Origin: Minisyncoccota bacterium | GTDB lineage: Bacteria; Patescibacteriota; Minisyncoccia; Minisyncoccales; MHMH01 | Length of the DNA: 10,290 bases | NCBI GenBank assembly: GCA_028694095.1 | Contig: JAQUTZ010000005.1 | Coordinates: 9,129-19,418, forward strand | Direction: 5' to 3' | Shown here: positions 1 through 6,084 of the stretch, one piece after another | Position numbering within the stretch: position 1 is the stretch's first letter | Layout of the letters: every line of letters starts with the position of its first letter | Made by a program: the position numbers and the translations under genes | The notes under the pieces: model-generated | Database searches by the model: none | What the model was told of the DNA's origin: nothing | The model's input: the letters and a program-made list of their open reading frames with translations, nothing else

Positions 1-104
1 CCGGCTCTTCCGCCTCTTTTCTTAAACGACAAGAGCAGCCTCTTTTCGGGCTTCTTCTTCGTCAGCATCTTGAAGTTTTCTTTTGTGGCGGTGTTCTTTA
101 ACAT
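1..104 (-). CDS. rplB: 50S ribosomal protein L2, N-terminal fragment (cut by window edge)
   Basis: L2 is a core large-subunit protein that binds 23S rRNA near the peptidyl transferase centre. Only the first 34 residues are visible. They include TKKKPEKRLLLSFKKRGGR, which matches the conserved L2 block TKxKPEKSLLxxLKKxGGRN. The ATG at 104 is the only plausible start, because an in-frame TAG lies a few codons upstream. Family members usually carry about a dozen more residues before this block, including a KPTxPxRR segment, so the N-terminus is short or divergent. The gene follows rplW after a 60-nt gap and fits its usual place in the S10 operon. The assignment rests on the short conserved block plus the gene order. 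Confidence 0.9.
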   Translation of the reverse strand, partial: MLKNTATKENFKMLTKKKPEKRLLLSFKKRGGRA

Positions 105-115
105 TTTAGTCTAAG

Positions 116-143
116 ATAATATAATTCTACATTAGCGGACCAA
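116..143 (-). promoter_or_regulatory. possible internal promoter before rplB
   Basis: On the minus strand, TTGGTC (138-143) and TATTAT (116-121) are separated by 16 nt and lie just upstream of the rplB start. The -10 matches consensus at five of six positions and the -35 only partly. A small hairpin (CTCGC/GCGAG, about 150-162) sits just upstream. The region is AT-rich, so a chance match is possible. Confidence 0.3.
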
Positions 144-164
144 GGTTCTCGCGAAGCGAGGTTC

Positions 165-584
165 TTATCTGGGCAAAATCTCTATTTTTTGTCCTTCCTT
201 AATCTTTACGATAGCTTTTTTATAGCCTTCCTGCCAGCCCTCCACTCTTCCCAGCCTTCTTTTTTTTCTGGGAATGTTGATTATTCTAACAGCTTCAACG
301 TCCACTCCGTAAGCGCCTTCAATGGTCTTTTTTATCTCCGTCTTATTGGCATCCGGAAAAACCTTAAAAACGTATTGATTCTTCTCCAGCAAGTCGGTGG
401 CTTTCTCGGTAACCTGAGGGGCTCTGAGCACCCTGTAGCTAGATACCGAAGCCTTTTTGGGTTTTAAGGGAACTGCAACCGGCTTCTTCACCTCTTTTTT
501 AACAGGCTTCTTTTCTGCTTTCGGCTTGGCTTTCTTCTGCGGCTTTTCCGGTTCTTTTTTCTTAAATACGTTAAAAATGGCCAT
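165..584 (-). CDS. rplW: 50S ribosomal protein L23 with Lys/Pro-rich N-terminal extension
   Basis: L23 lies at the exit of the ribosomal tunnel and docks trigger factor and SRP. The protein has 139 residues where bacterial L23 is usually about 95-100. Residues 1 to about 48 are a low-complexity tail rich in Lys, Pro, Ala and Glu (KKKEPEKPQKKAKPKAEKK and similar). The L23 fold starts near YRVLRAPQVTEKA and continues through NQYVFKV, ANKTEIKKTIE and VRIINIPRKKRR. The start is the ATG one nucleotide after the rplD stop, preceded by AAAGGA at about 8 nt spacing. The extension is in frame and in the expected place. The tail may bind rRNA or alter the tunnel exit, which is inference. Confidence 0.96.
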   Translation of the reverse strand: MAIFNVFKKKEPEKPQKKAKPKAEKKPVKKEVKKPVAVPLKPKKASVSSYRVLRAPQVTEKATDLLEKNQYVFKVFPDANKTEIKKTIEGAYGVDVEAVRIINIPRKKRRLGRVEGWQEGYKKAIVKIKEGQKIEILPR

Positions 585-585
585 A

Positions 586-1221
586 TTATGCTTCCTTTAA
601 AAATGTTTCTTTAATAACCTTCAGGGACTCTTTCGGCATAATTAGAAACTTGGAATTAAGAAGGTCTAAAATATTTAAATCCTTGGCCTGAATGGTCTTT
701 ACCCCGGAAATATTTCTGGAGGCTAAAAGTATCTTTTCATCCATGGACGGCAAAGCAATCAAGCAGCTGGATTTTTTTACCGGCAGCTTGGCCATCAGCT
801 TAGCCATAGGCTTGGTTTTGGCCTCTTCCAGCTTCAGTCCTTCCAGCACTAAAACTAAATTGTTTTTGGCTTTGGCGCTGAGAACCATGAAAAGGGCCTT
901 TCTTCTCATTTGCTTGTTTATCTTCTGCTTGTAGTTCTTGTCCTTGGTCGGACCGAAGGTAACTCCTCCCCCTATCCATATGGGAGAACGGCTGGAGCCG
1001 TGCCTGGCTCTTCCCGTACCTTTCTGCCTCCAGGGTTTCTTGCCTCCGCCGCGGACGTCTCCCCTGTCTTTGGAGTGGGCGGTGGCTTGCCTGCGGTTGG
1101 CGGTCTGGGAAAGAACAACCTGGTGGACCAGATCGGGATTAATTTCCACCTCGAAAATTTCCTTGGGCAGCAAGGCTTGCTTTATCTCCTTTCCGGTTTG
1201 ATCGTAAACAGAAACCTTCAT
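586..1221 (-). CDS. rplD: 50S ribosomal protein L4
   Basis: L4 binds 23S rRNA early in assembly and sends a loop into the exit tunnel; in Enterobacteria it also represses its own S10 operon. The 211-residue length is normal. The tunnel-loop signature is clear: RGGGKKPWRQKGTGRARHGS at about residues 57-76, followed by PIWIGGGVTFGP. The N-terminus (MKVSVYDQTGKEI) and the C-terminal Rossmann-like half (ISGVKTIQAKDLNILDLL) also fit. The ATG lies 2 nt after the rplC stop without a Shine-Dalgarno site, so it is probably translationally coupled. Being an S10-operon repressor elsewhere makes L4 a natural candidate ligand for the structured leader before rplC, but this is untested. Confidence 0.97.
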   Translation of the reverse strand: MKVSVYDQTGKEIKQALLPKEIFEVEINPDLVHQVVLSQTANRRQATAHSKDRGDVRGGGKKPWRQKGTGRARHGSSRSPIWIGGGVTFGPTKDKNYKQKINKQMRRKALFMVLSAKAKNNLVLVLEGLKLEEAKTKPMAKLMAKLPVKKSSCLIALPSMDEKILLASRNISGVKTIQAKDLNILDLLNSKFLIMPKESLKVIKETFLKEA

Positions 1222-1223
1222 AA

Positions 1224-1811
1224 TTATGCTTTAATTTCCAGTAAAGTTCCCCTTCTGCCGGGAACCGCTCCTTTTACTGCTATCAAATTATTATCTTTAT
1301 CCACTTTCACCACCTTAAGATTCTTGACTGTGATCTTTTCAGAACCCATGCGTCCGGGCATCTTTTTTCCCTTAAAAACCCTTTGGGGGCCGGTGAATCC
1401 CACTGAACCCAAAGTTCTGTGCTCGTGCTTGACTCCATGGGTGGCGTTCCTTCCCGAAAAATTCCAGAGCTTAACTGCTCCCTGAAATCCTTTTCCCTTG
1501 GAAATCCCGGAAACCTTAACCTTTTCGCCTTCTTCAAAAATGGAAACGTCTATTTGGTCTCCGACATTGTACTCCCCGTTCTTGAATTCTTTCTGAAAAC
1601 GGTAGGGCTTTTTCTTCATGGATTTGCCGACTTTCTTTTCTTTCTCCATCTTCTTGAATCCAATCTGCAAAGCGCTATACCCGTCTTTTTCCTCTGTTTT
1701 AGCCTGAAGAACTTCACAAGGTCCCGCTTCAATCAAAGTAACCGGTACTCTTTTGCCGGTTTGATCAAATATCTGACTCATCTTTAATTTTGAACCTAAA
1801 ATGAATTTCAT
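1224..1811 (-). CDS. rplC: 50S ribosomal protein L3
   Basis: L3 is an early-assembly 23S rRNA-binding protein whose loop reaches the peptidyl transferase centre. The protein has 195 residues, normal for a short bacterial L3. It opens with KFILGSKLKMSQIFDQTGK, matching the family's GxKxGMTQIF start. It also carries GKGFQGAVKLWNFSGR, the THGVKHEHRTLGSVGF block, and RVFKGKKMPGRMGSEK with the invariant KGKKMPGRMG loop. The start ATG has no Shine-Dalgarno site, and a hairpin ends 14 nt upstream. It is the first gene of this transcription unit and is cut off from rpsJ, its usual upstream neighbour, by about 5.6 kb. Confidence 0.97.
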   Translation of the reverse strand: MKFILGSKLKMSQIFDQTGKRVPVTLIEAGPCEVLQAKTEEKDGYSALQIGFKKMEKEKKVGKSMKKKPYRFQKEFKNGEYNVGDQIDVSIFEEGEKVKVSGISKGKGFQGAVKLWNFSGRNATHGVKHEHRTLGSVGFTGPQRVFKGKKMPGRMGSEKITVKNLKVVKVDKDNNLIAVKGAVPGRRGTLLEIKA

Positions 1812-1825
1812 TTTATCAATAAAAG

Positions 1826-1859
1826 ACGGGGCACTAACCCCGTATTAATTGGTTAGTAC
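1826..1859 (-). promoter_or_regulatory. rplC leader with two mutually exclusive hairpins (attenuator or translational operator candidate)
   Basis: In minus-strand RNA, hairpin A pairs GUACUAACC (1859-1851) with GGUUAGUGC (1839-1831). This gives nine pairs including one G-U, around an 11-nt loop. Hairpin B pairs ACGGGG (1843-1838) with CCCCGU (1831-1826) around a 6-nt loop, and is followed by CUUUUAUU. A and B share 1838-1839 and 1831, and B's loop lies in A's arm, so they cannot form together. B resembles a weak terminator and also lies 14 nt before the rplC AUG, where it could hinder ribosome loading. The regulator is unknown; L3 or L4 feedback is a guess. Confidence 0.5.
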
Positions 1860-1917
1860 TTATACTATCTTTCTGTCATGAGACGTACTTGATAGACAGT
1901 ATACTACACATAATAAG

Positions 1918-1946
1918 AGTATACACGAACTATAAATCTGTGTCAA
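1918..1946 (-). promoter_or_regulatory. strong sigma70-type promoter for the rplC operon
   Basis: On the minus strand a perfect -35 TTGACA (1941-1946) and a -10 TATACT (1918-1923, five of six matches) are separated by exactly 17 nt. This is the best promoter match in the window. It predicts a start near 1911 and a leader of about 100 nt before rplC. A near-palindrome, GCGGCTTAAGACGC (1973-1986, one mismatched pair), lies about 27 bp upstream of the -35 and could be an operator, with weak support. Confidence 0.8.
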
Positions 1947-1984
1947 TACGGTTTCCTCCAATAAAGACAACTGCGGCTTAAGAC

Positions 1985-2014
1985 GCAAAATAAGAGGCAT
2001 TGAGTTACCATGCC
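1985..2014 (-). terminator. weak terminator candidate after obg
   Basis: About 20 nt past the obg stop, minus-strand GGCAT (2014-2010) pairs with ATGCC (2000-1996) around a 9-nt loop and is followed by TCTTATTTTG. The stem has only five pairs, so this is a weak call. A break is expected here because a strong promoter follows. Confidence 0.35.
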
Positions 2015-2033
2015 AAATAAAAATACATATATT

Positions 2034-3005
2034 CTATTGCGCCTGTTTTTGTTCGATCACCTCCCGCAACAGACCCTCGACGATCTTTAAGCTTTTTTCA
2101 TCTATTACTGAAATAGCCAGAACCCGTTTCCCCGCCCCCTTGAGAACGGCTACCTTCTTTTCGACATCTTCATTAGGCAGTAGATCGATTTTGGTCAAAA
2201 AAACATATTCCGGCTTTAATAAAAACTTCTTATTATAAGTCCCAAGCTCCTTTCTGATAATATTGTAATCTGCTAACGGATCCTCGGATTCAGAAGAAAT
2301 AAGATGGAAGATAATCCTCGTTCTTTCAATATGCCTCAGGAATTTAATTCCCAACCCCCTACCCAGGGAAGCTCCCTCGATGAGTCCAGGTATGTCAGCT
2401 AAAATAAGATCGTAATAAACTCCCAGATTTGGATTTAGAGTCGTAAACGGATAATTGGCTACCTTGCTCTTGGCTTTAGTCAGTTCGTTCAATAAGCTGG
2501 ACTTGCCAACATTCGGCAAACCAACAAACCCGATATCAGCTATCATCTTCAATTCCAACCTTAGCTCGTATTCCCTCCCTAAAGATCCTTCCCCGAACTC
2601 CTTGGGGGTCGTATTGGAAGAAGACCTGAACTTGAAATTACCCCGCCCTCCCTTGCCTCCCTCAGCTACCAAAAGGCGCTGGCCTATAGAAAGAATCTCT
2701 GAATCTTGCTTTGTAGATAAATTATGGATGACCGTGCCTACAGGTACGCTCAAAACAAGATCTTTGCCATCATGGCCGTCATTGAATCCTCCCCTTCCGT
2801 CTTTCCCGTTTTCAGCCGAAAGTTCCTTTTTATAGCGAAATTGGTTCAAAGCGCTTAAATCGGAGACTCCTTCAAAATAAACATTGCCTCCTCGACCACC
2901 ATCGCCGCCAGTTGGCCCGAGAGTCATTTTAATCTTACTGAAAGTCGCGGCTCCCTTGCCGCCGCTACCCGATTTAACTTTAATTTTGACGTCATCAATT
3001 AACAT
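2034..3005 (-). CDS. obg: GTPase Obg (ribosome-associated, 50S assembly and stress)
   Basis: Obg is an essential GTPase that acts in late 50S assembly and senses guanine nucleotides, including ppGpp, in several bacteria. The protein has 323 residues. Residues 1 to about 155 form the glycine-rich Obg domain (GSGGKGAATF, GPTGGDGGRGGNVYF, GGKGGRGNFKF). The G domain follows: G1 GLPNVGKSS (162-170), G2 FTT (187-189), G3 DIPGLIEGA (204-212) and G4 TKID (271-274). G4 is TKID instead of the usual NKxD, a tolerated variant. There is no extra C-terminal OCT domain, so this is the short two-domain form. The ATG has no Shine-Dalgarno site. It is flanked by a terminator upstream and the rplC promoter downstream, so it looks monocistronic. 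Confidence 0.96.
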   Translation of the reverse strand: MLIDDVKIKVKSGSGGKGAATFSKIKMTLGPTGGDGGRGGNVYFEGVSDLSALNQFRYKKELSAENGKDGRGGFNDGHDGKDLVLSVPVGTVIHNLSTKQDSEILSIGQRLLVAEGGKGGRGNFKFRSSSNTTPKEFGEGSLGREYELRLELKMIADIGFVGLPNVGKSSLLNELTKAKSKVANYPFTTLNPNLGVYYDLILADIPGLIEGASLGRGLGIKFLRHIERTRIIFHLISSESEDPLADYNIIRKELGTYNKKFLLKPEYVFLTKIDLLPNEDVEKKVAVLKGAGKRVLAISVIDEKSLKIVEGLLREVIEQKQAQ

Positions 3006-3025
3006 GTTGTTTAATCGTATACTGC

Positions 3026-3050
3026 ATTATAAAGTAACCTTATACTAACA
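3026..3050 (-). promoter_or_regulatory. obg promoter region
   Basis: A perfect TATAAT (minus strand, 3026-3031) lies about 20 nt upstream of the obg ATG. No good -35 sits at 16-18 nt. Just upstream is TGTTAGTATAAGG (3038-3050), repeated exactly before the GreA-like gene, which holds a second -10-like TATAAG. The leader would be very short. Confidence 0.45.
3038..3050 (-). repeat. 13-nt upstream repeat, copy 1 (before obg)
   Basis: Minus-strand TGTTAGTATAAGG occurs here, 33 nt upstream of the obg ATG, and again at 6606-6618 upstream of the GreA-like gene. A related GATAGTATAAG occurs in the rplC leader near 1858-1868. It could be a shared extended -10 promoter element or a regulator site. Confidence 0.5.
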
Positions 3051-3095
3051 CGTAAACTACGGGAGCTGAAACCACCGGATTCCCATTGTCTATGC

Positions 3096-3129
3096 TGTAA
3101 AACAGAAAAGCCGCCAAAAGGGCGGCTTT
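3096..3129 (-). terminator. rho-independent terminator after the four-cysteine gene
   Basis: Minus-strand AAAGCCGCC (3129-3121) pairs perfectly with GGCGGCTTT (3115-3107) around a 5-nt loop and is followed by TCTGTTTT. It lies 28 nt past the stop of the 50-residue gene and separates that gene from obg. Confidence 0.85.
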
Positions 3130-3157
3130 CCGTTATCCGATTTTACAGAATGGGTTA

Positions 3158-3310
3158 TTAAATGCGGTTTACTTCCATCTCCGTGCAGGGTGTGAGACAT
3201 TCGTGCGGCGATAGATTGCAATTATCGCACAACTTCTCTTTCTCTTCCATTTCTATTTCTTCTCTTGATTTACCATGAGGGATTATTATACGAACCGCTC
3301 CTTTTGACAT
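3158..3310 (-). CDS. small four-cysteine protein (50 aa), putative metal-binding, unknown function
   Basis: This short gene encodes 50 residues: a start MSKGAVRIIIPHGKSREE, an acidic/basic stretch IEMEEKEK, then a cysteine-rich tail. Cysteines are at 28, 31, 38 and 42 (CxxC-x6-CxxxC) with a histidine at 36, a pattern that could bind one zinc ion or an iron-sulphur cluster. The case for a real gene is strong: AAAGGAGGAG lies 3 nt before the ATG, one of the best ribosome binding sites in the window, and a clear terminator follows 28 nt after the stop. It lies between the tRNA-binding protein gene and obg. I do not recognise the family. Zinc-ribbon-like regulator or ribosome-associated protein are guesses. 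Confidence 0.75.
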   Translation of the reverse strand: MSKGAVRIIIPHGKSREEIEMEEKEKLCDNCNLSPHECLTPCTEMEVNRI

Positions 3311-3388
3311 ATGCTCCTCCTTTCACTTCAGAGTGCTTTATAGAATATTAACAAATAACAATATTTGATCAAACACCAATATATTAAT

Positions 3389-3715
3389 TTAACGTATTTC
3401 AGACCCGGGAGGAACCTCCTTGTCTGTAGTCAAAATTACAGGCTTACCTTCAATACTGGCAGCCAATAACATACCCTGGCTTTCAAGCCCCATCATGGTC
3501 CTGGGTTCTAAATTAGCTACTACAATAATTTCCCGGTTTACCAGGCTTTCTGGCTCATACTCCTTACCTATCCCAGCCAGTATTTGCCTTTGCTCCTCGC
3601 CTAAATCCACTTCAAGCCTTAAAAGTTTGTCGGAACCCTCTACCCTTTCGGCTTTTAGAATTTTAGCCACTCTTAAATCAACTTTTTTGAATTCGTCAAA
3701 ATTAATGTTTTCCAT
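3389..3715 (-). CDS. MetRS-beta / Trbp111-type tRNA-binding OB-fold protein
   Basis: This is a stand-alone tRNA-binding domain like the C-terminal part of methionyl-tRNA synthetase, Trbp111 or CsaA; such domains clamp the tRNA elbow and usually dimerise. The 108 residues match the family throughout: DEFKKVDLRVAKILKAERVE (7-26), GSDKLLRLEVDLGEEQRQI, LAGIGKEYEPESLVNREI, VVANLEPRTMMGLESQGM and VPPGSEIR at the end. It probably works in trans with a MetRS lacking this domain (metG is not in the window), or as a tRNA chaperone. A TTG 18 nt upstream is in frame, but it lies inside a 14-bp hairpin, so I chose the ATG at 3715. There is no Shine-Dalgarno site, and the leader must be very short if transcription starts after the hairpin. 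Confidence 0.9.
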   Translation of the reverse strand: MENINFDEFKKVDLRVAKILKAERVEGSDKLLRLEVDLGEEQRQILAGIGKEYEPESLVNREIIVVANLEPRTMMGLESQGMLLAASIEGKPVILTTDKEVPPGSEIR

Positions 3716-3731
3716 ATAAAATAATCTTATC

Positions 3732-3764
3732 AAAAAACAACTATAGAGTATATAGTTGTTTTTT
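3732..3764 (-). terminator. perfect 14-bp hairpin after the Nudix-MTase-CYTH gene
   Basis: AAAAAACAACTATA (3732-3745) and its exact complement (3751-3764) surround a 5-nt loop. On the minus strand the 3' arm ends in GTTTTTT, so it works as a terminator about 20 nt after the fusion gene stop, although the stem is AT-rich. On the plus strand the hairpin also ends in T, so it could act both ways. It ends only 16 nt before the next gene's ATG. Confidence 0.75.
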
Positions 3765-3784
3765 AAAGAGATATTCCTAAAAAA

Positions 3785-5482
3785 TTACTTATTGATAACC
3801 AAGTCCCTGTACGGCAGATCAACTATATCACTCTCACCCATATCCAGCTTATTTAGCAGGGACATGTTCTCTTTTAGGGCTTCGTCGCGGTTTTCCTTGT
3901 TAGTTATGGTCTCAACCTCCAAAAACCATCCAACACCTTCTATTTTATCCATACATACAGACTGACTCCCAAGTGTAAATTTTTCGCGGTCCTTTATAAC
4001 CTCTGCGACTTTCTTAAAATCTATGAACTGAAGCAAGGATTCTAAGTCGCTTCTCTTAGAACAGATAGAAACATTAAGTTCGGGCTTCCAGAACTGGCCC
4101 TTCTTTTTCATGGCGTCGTTAGTCGGGCCCTTATAGGTTAACTCTGTAAGGCCATCTTTTTCCCGGATCCTCAAGCACTCCTTAGTTTCTATAAAGTCCC
4201 TGTGGGGGGCGGTAAAATATATATCAGTTTCCTTCACTTTTTCATTTAAAACAGCTCCCATGCTTAATAACTTTTCTTTGATATCTTTAACCTTAGACTC
4301 CTCCACCTTAACTTTTACTTCAACTTCTTCTTTTTTAGCCATATTTAATAATGAAGCGTAAAAATATTCCCCTTTAATAGTATTAATAATTCCTGTTTCA
4401 ATTGTAGCATTCTGAGCATTTCTTTGCACTATTTCCTTGAACTTGGAAAATCTGAGAGGATTACCCCCCTGATCCCCGAGAAAGTGCACGTAATACCAGT
4501 GCCAAATCCTGCTTAAAGTTCCGGATTCTTCGGGATCTTCAAAATCAACAATTATCAACTGCCTGGATATATTCAGCAGTTTCGCTATAATCCCTGCCTG
4601 CTCATCGGCGGGAACATGATGTAATGTATTTTTAAATACAACCAGATCAAATTTTTCCTTGAGGGGTAGCTCAAGTACATTATGATTGGTAAATAGTATA
4701 TTCGAGGCCCTTCGCTTAGCAGACATCATCAAGACCGTTTTCCATGATATGTCGTTTGCAATGCAAGTTTTTGGATTATATATTTTTTCCAGTTGGAAGA
4801 TAAAATCATCATCTCCGCAAGAAACATCTAATATGCTTTCTGGCGATCCCGAAATAATAGACAATATCTTACGCCTTATCTTTCTTGAGGCAAGCCTTCC
4901 TATTTTCTTTACAAAAAACCGATGTAAATAATATGGGATAAAAAACTTCTTAACGATCTCTATCTCTTCACAGGGAACACTAAATGTTTTTTTATTGATT
5001 ATTTCACTAGCTACCTCTAATACCTTGGTATTCTGGTAAGCCATGACTTTAGGTATTTTGCTGGTATATATAGTCTTTATATTTTTTGGCTGAGGATTTA
5101 TATTACCTCTGACCTGAGCAATAAAGGTTATACCCTTATGAGAGATCGTCTTATCACCACACTTAAAGATATTATTAATTAATAAAATAGGCTGAAGTTC
5201 ATCAACAGCTAACCCAGTTTCATTTAATACAATTCTATTTATGCTGTCTTCAATATTCTCGCCTTTTTCTATATATCCTCCGACCAACTCCCACCCTATA
5301 TATTTATTCAAATCCCTGATCAAAAGAAATTCCTTATCCTCATTATAAATACATACAATAGCAAATTTGTAATCTTCCCTGCAAAGCCTAAAAAAATCAA
5401 GATTAACTTGTTCTTTGTGAGTTATCTCGGGCAACTTATAAACTGTTTTGTATACGTTTAATATATCTTTGTTGTTTTTCAT
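3785..5482 (-). CDS. three-domain fusion: Nudix-like, SAM methyltransferase, CYTH (class IV adenylyl cyclase-like)
   Basis: Numbering is from the ATG at 5482 (565 aa). Residues about 35-160 look like a Nudix hydrolase, with the box at 69-91 (G69, E75, R83, E88, G90). Two usual metal-binding glutamates are replaced (I84, N87), so catalysis is doubtful. Residues about 180-380 are a class I SAM-dependent methyltransferase: ILDVSCGDD (217-225) is motif I, followed by DLVVFKNTLHHV. From 381 a CYTH domain follows: the E-x-E-x-K signature (386-390), TAPHRDF, LRIR (437-440), LTYKGP, DREKF and GWFLEVE (519-524), as in CyaB-type class IV adenylyl cyclases. CYTH relatives also hydrolyse triphosphates, so cyclase, triphosphatase or nucleotide sensor are all possible. 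There is no internal stop, although the Met at 381 could start a separate CYTH protein. An in-frame GTG at 5515 lies inside a terminator hairpin and is disfavoured. The gene looks AT-rich. Confidence 0.85.
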   Translation of the reverse strand: MKNNKDILNVYKTVYKLPEITHKEQVNLDFFRLCREDYKFAIVCIYNEDKEFLLIRDLNKYIGWELVGGYIEKGENIEDSINRIVLNETGLAVDELQPILLINNIFKCGDKTISHKGITFIAQVRGNINPQPKNIKTIYTSKIPKVMAYQNTKVLEVASEIINKKTFSVPCEEIEIVKKFFIPYYLHRFFVKKIGRLASRKIRRKILSIISGSPESILDVSCGDDDFIFQLEKIYNPKTCIANDISWKTVLMMSAKRRASNILFTNHNVLELPLKEKFDLVVFKNTLHHVPADEQAGIIAKLLNISRQLIIVDFEDPEESGTLSRIWHWYYVHFLGDQGGNPLRFSKFKEIVQRNAQNATIETGIINTIKGEYFYASLLNMAKKEEVEVKVKVEESKVKDIKEKLLSMGAVLNEKVKETDIYFTAPHRDFIETKECLRIREKDGLTELTYKGPTNDAMKKKGQFWKPELNVSICSKRSDLESLLQFIDFKKVAEVIKDREKFTLGSQSVCMDKIEGVGWFLEVETITNKENRDEALKENMSLLNKLDMGESDIVDLPYRDLVINK

Positions 5483-5489
5483 AATGTTT

Positions 5490-5527
5490 AAAATAAAACG
5501 GGGTAGGAGGAACACGCCCCCTACCCC
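5490..5527 (-). terminator. terminator overlapping the kinase gene stop
   Basis: Minus-strand GGGGTAGG (5527-5520) pairs with CCTACCCC (5507-5500), followed by GTTTTATTTT. The TAG inside the first arm is the stop codon of the kinase gene. The hairpin ends the GreA-like/kinase unit. It lies 17 nt before the ATG of the fusion gene, which therefore depends on read-through or on a promoter I cannot see. Confidence 0.7.
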
Positions 5528-6084
5528 TTTAGTAGATCAACGACTTTTCCTGCCGTTATTTCCGGACCGTCGCAAGAATTGTCTATTTCTATCACGGAAT
5601 GTTCTCTGTATTTGGACAGAAATAAACTCTCCACTCCTGATTTCCTTTCCTGGATATCATTATAACTCATCCCCCTGTCGCGCAAGCGCTGCAGTCGGAT
5701 TTCGTCATCACAAACCACAAGGAAAGTATAATCGGGCTGGATAAGTATCTCGGTAAATGGTTCCGAAATGCCATCCATGCCCACGCCGATCGCCTGATGG
5801 TAACAAAGTGTTGTTAAAAAATACCTGTCACATACCACACTTTTTTGTTTTAGGATTTCCGAAATTTCACTTGAGGCCTGTGCAACCGCAGCAAGATAAA
5901 AAAGAAATCTTGCCTGCAGACAAACTTTCACATCTATAGCGTCGCGGATGGAATCGAACGGAGCAGCCGGAGTTTTGTAAAACTCGGCGCCCAGCGATTT
6001 CGCAACCAGTTCGGCTATGGTAGTCTTGCCGCTACCGCTTAGGCCCTCAAAAACCAGAAAGAAATTACCATCCTTTATCTTCAT
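5521..6084 (-). CDS. P-loop (deoxy)nucleoside/thymidylate kinase-like protein
   Basis: This 187-residue P-loop kinase resembles thymidylate kinase and deoxynucleoside kinases, which transfer the ATP gamma-phosphate to a nucleoside or nucleotide. The Walker A motif is GLSGSGKTT (14-22) after strand FFLVFE. DRYFLTTLCYHQAIG (86-100) resembles the DRY...S..AYQ substrate-binding motif of dTMP kinase. PDYTFLVVCD (117-126) is the following strand, and RLQRLRDRG (130-138) supplies lid-type arginines. It is shorter than most TMKs (about 205-215 aa) and the lid is reduced, so the substrate is uncertain. The start overlaps the GreA-like stop in an ATGA, with GGAGGT upstream at good spacing, so the two are co-translated. 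Its own stop lies inside a terminator stem. Confidence 0.75.
   Translation of the reverse strand: MKIKDGNFFLVFEGLSGSGKTTIAELVAKSLGAEFYKTPAAPFDSIRDAIDVKVCLQARFLFYLAAVAQASSEISEILKQKSVVCDRYFLTTLCYHQAIGVGMDGISEPFTEILIQPDYTFLVVCDDEIRLQRLRDRGMSYNDIQERKSGVESLFLSKYREHSVIEIDNSCDGPEITAGKVVDLLKG

Noticed and set aside
146..166. CTCGC/GCGAG hairpin between rplW and rplB as a terminator
   Set aside because: It has a five-pair stem without a T tract. rplB normally continues the same transcript.
910..1485. Long plus-strand open frame (191 codons) opposite rplD and rplC
   Set aside because: It lies fully antisense to two clear ribosomal protein genes, spans their junction and resembles no protein. The other plus-strand frames are likewise mirror images of real genes.
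1857..1963. GGAGG followed by a TTG-started frame of about 30 codons upstream of rplC, as a possible leader peptide
   Set aside because: The frame runs through the near-consensus promoter, so its own start would not be on the rplC transcript, and the peptide is featureless.
3360..3378. Palindrome TTTGATCAAA before the four-cysteine gene as an operator
   Set aside because: It is ten bases of A/T-rich self-complementary sequence in an AT-rich spacer, with no second copy near another promoter in the window.
6081..6084. Possible UGA recoding, as in Gracilibacteria or SR1
   Set aside because: TGA ends the GreA-like gene exactly in an ATGA overlap with the kinase start, and tryptophans are encoded by TGG, so the standard bacterial code fits.
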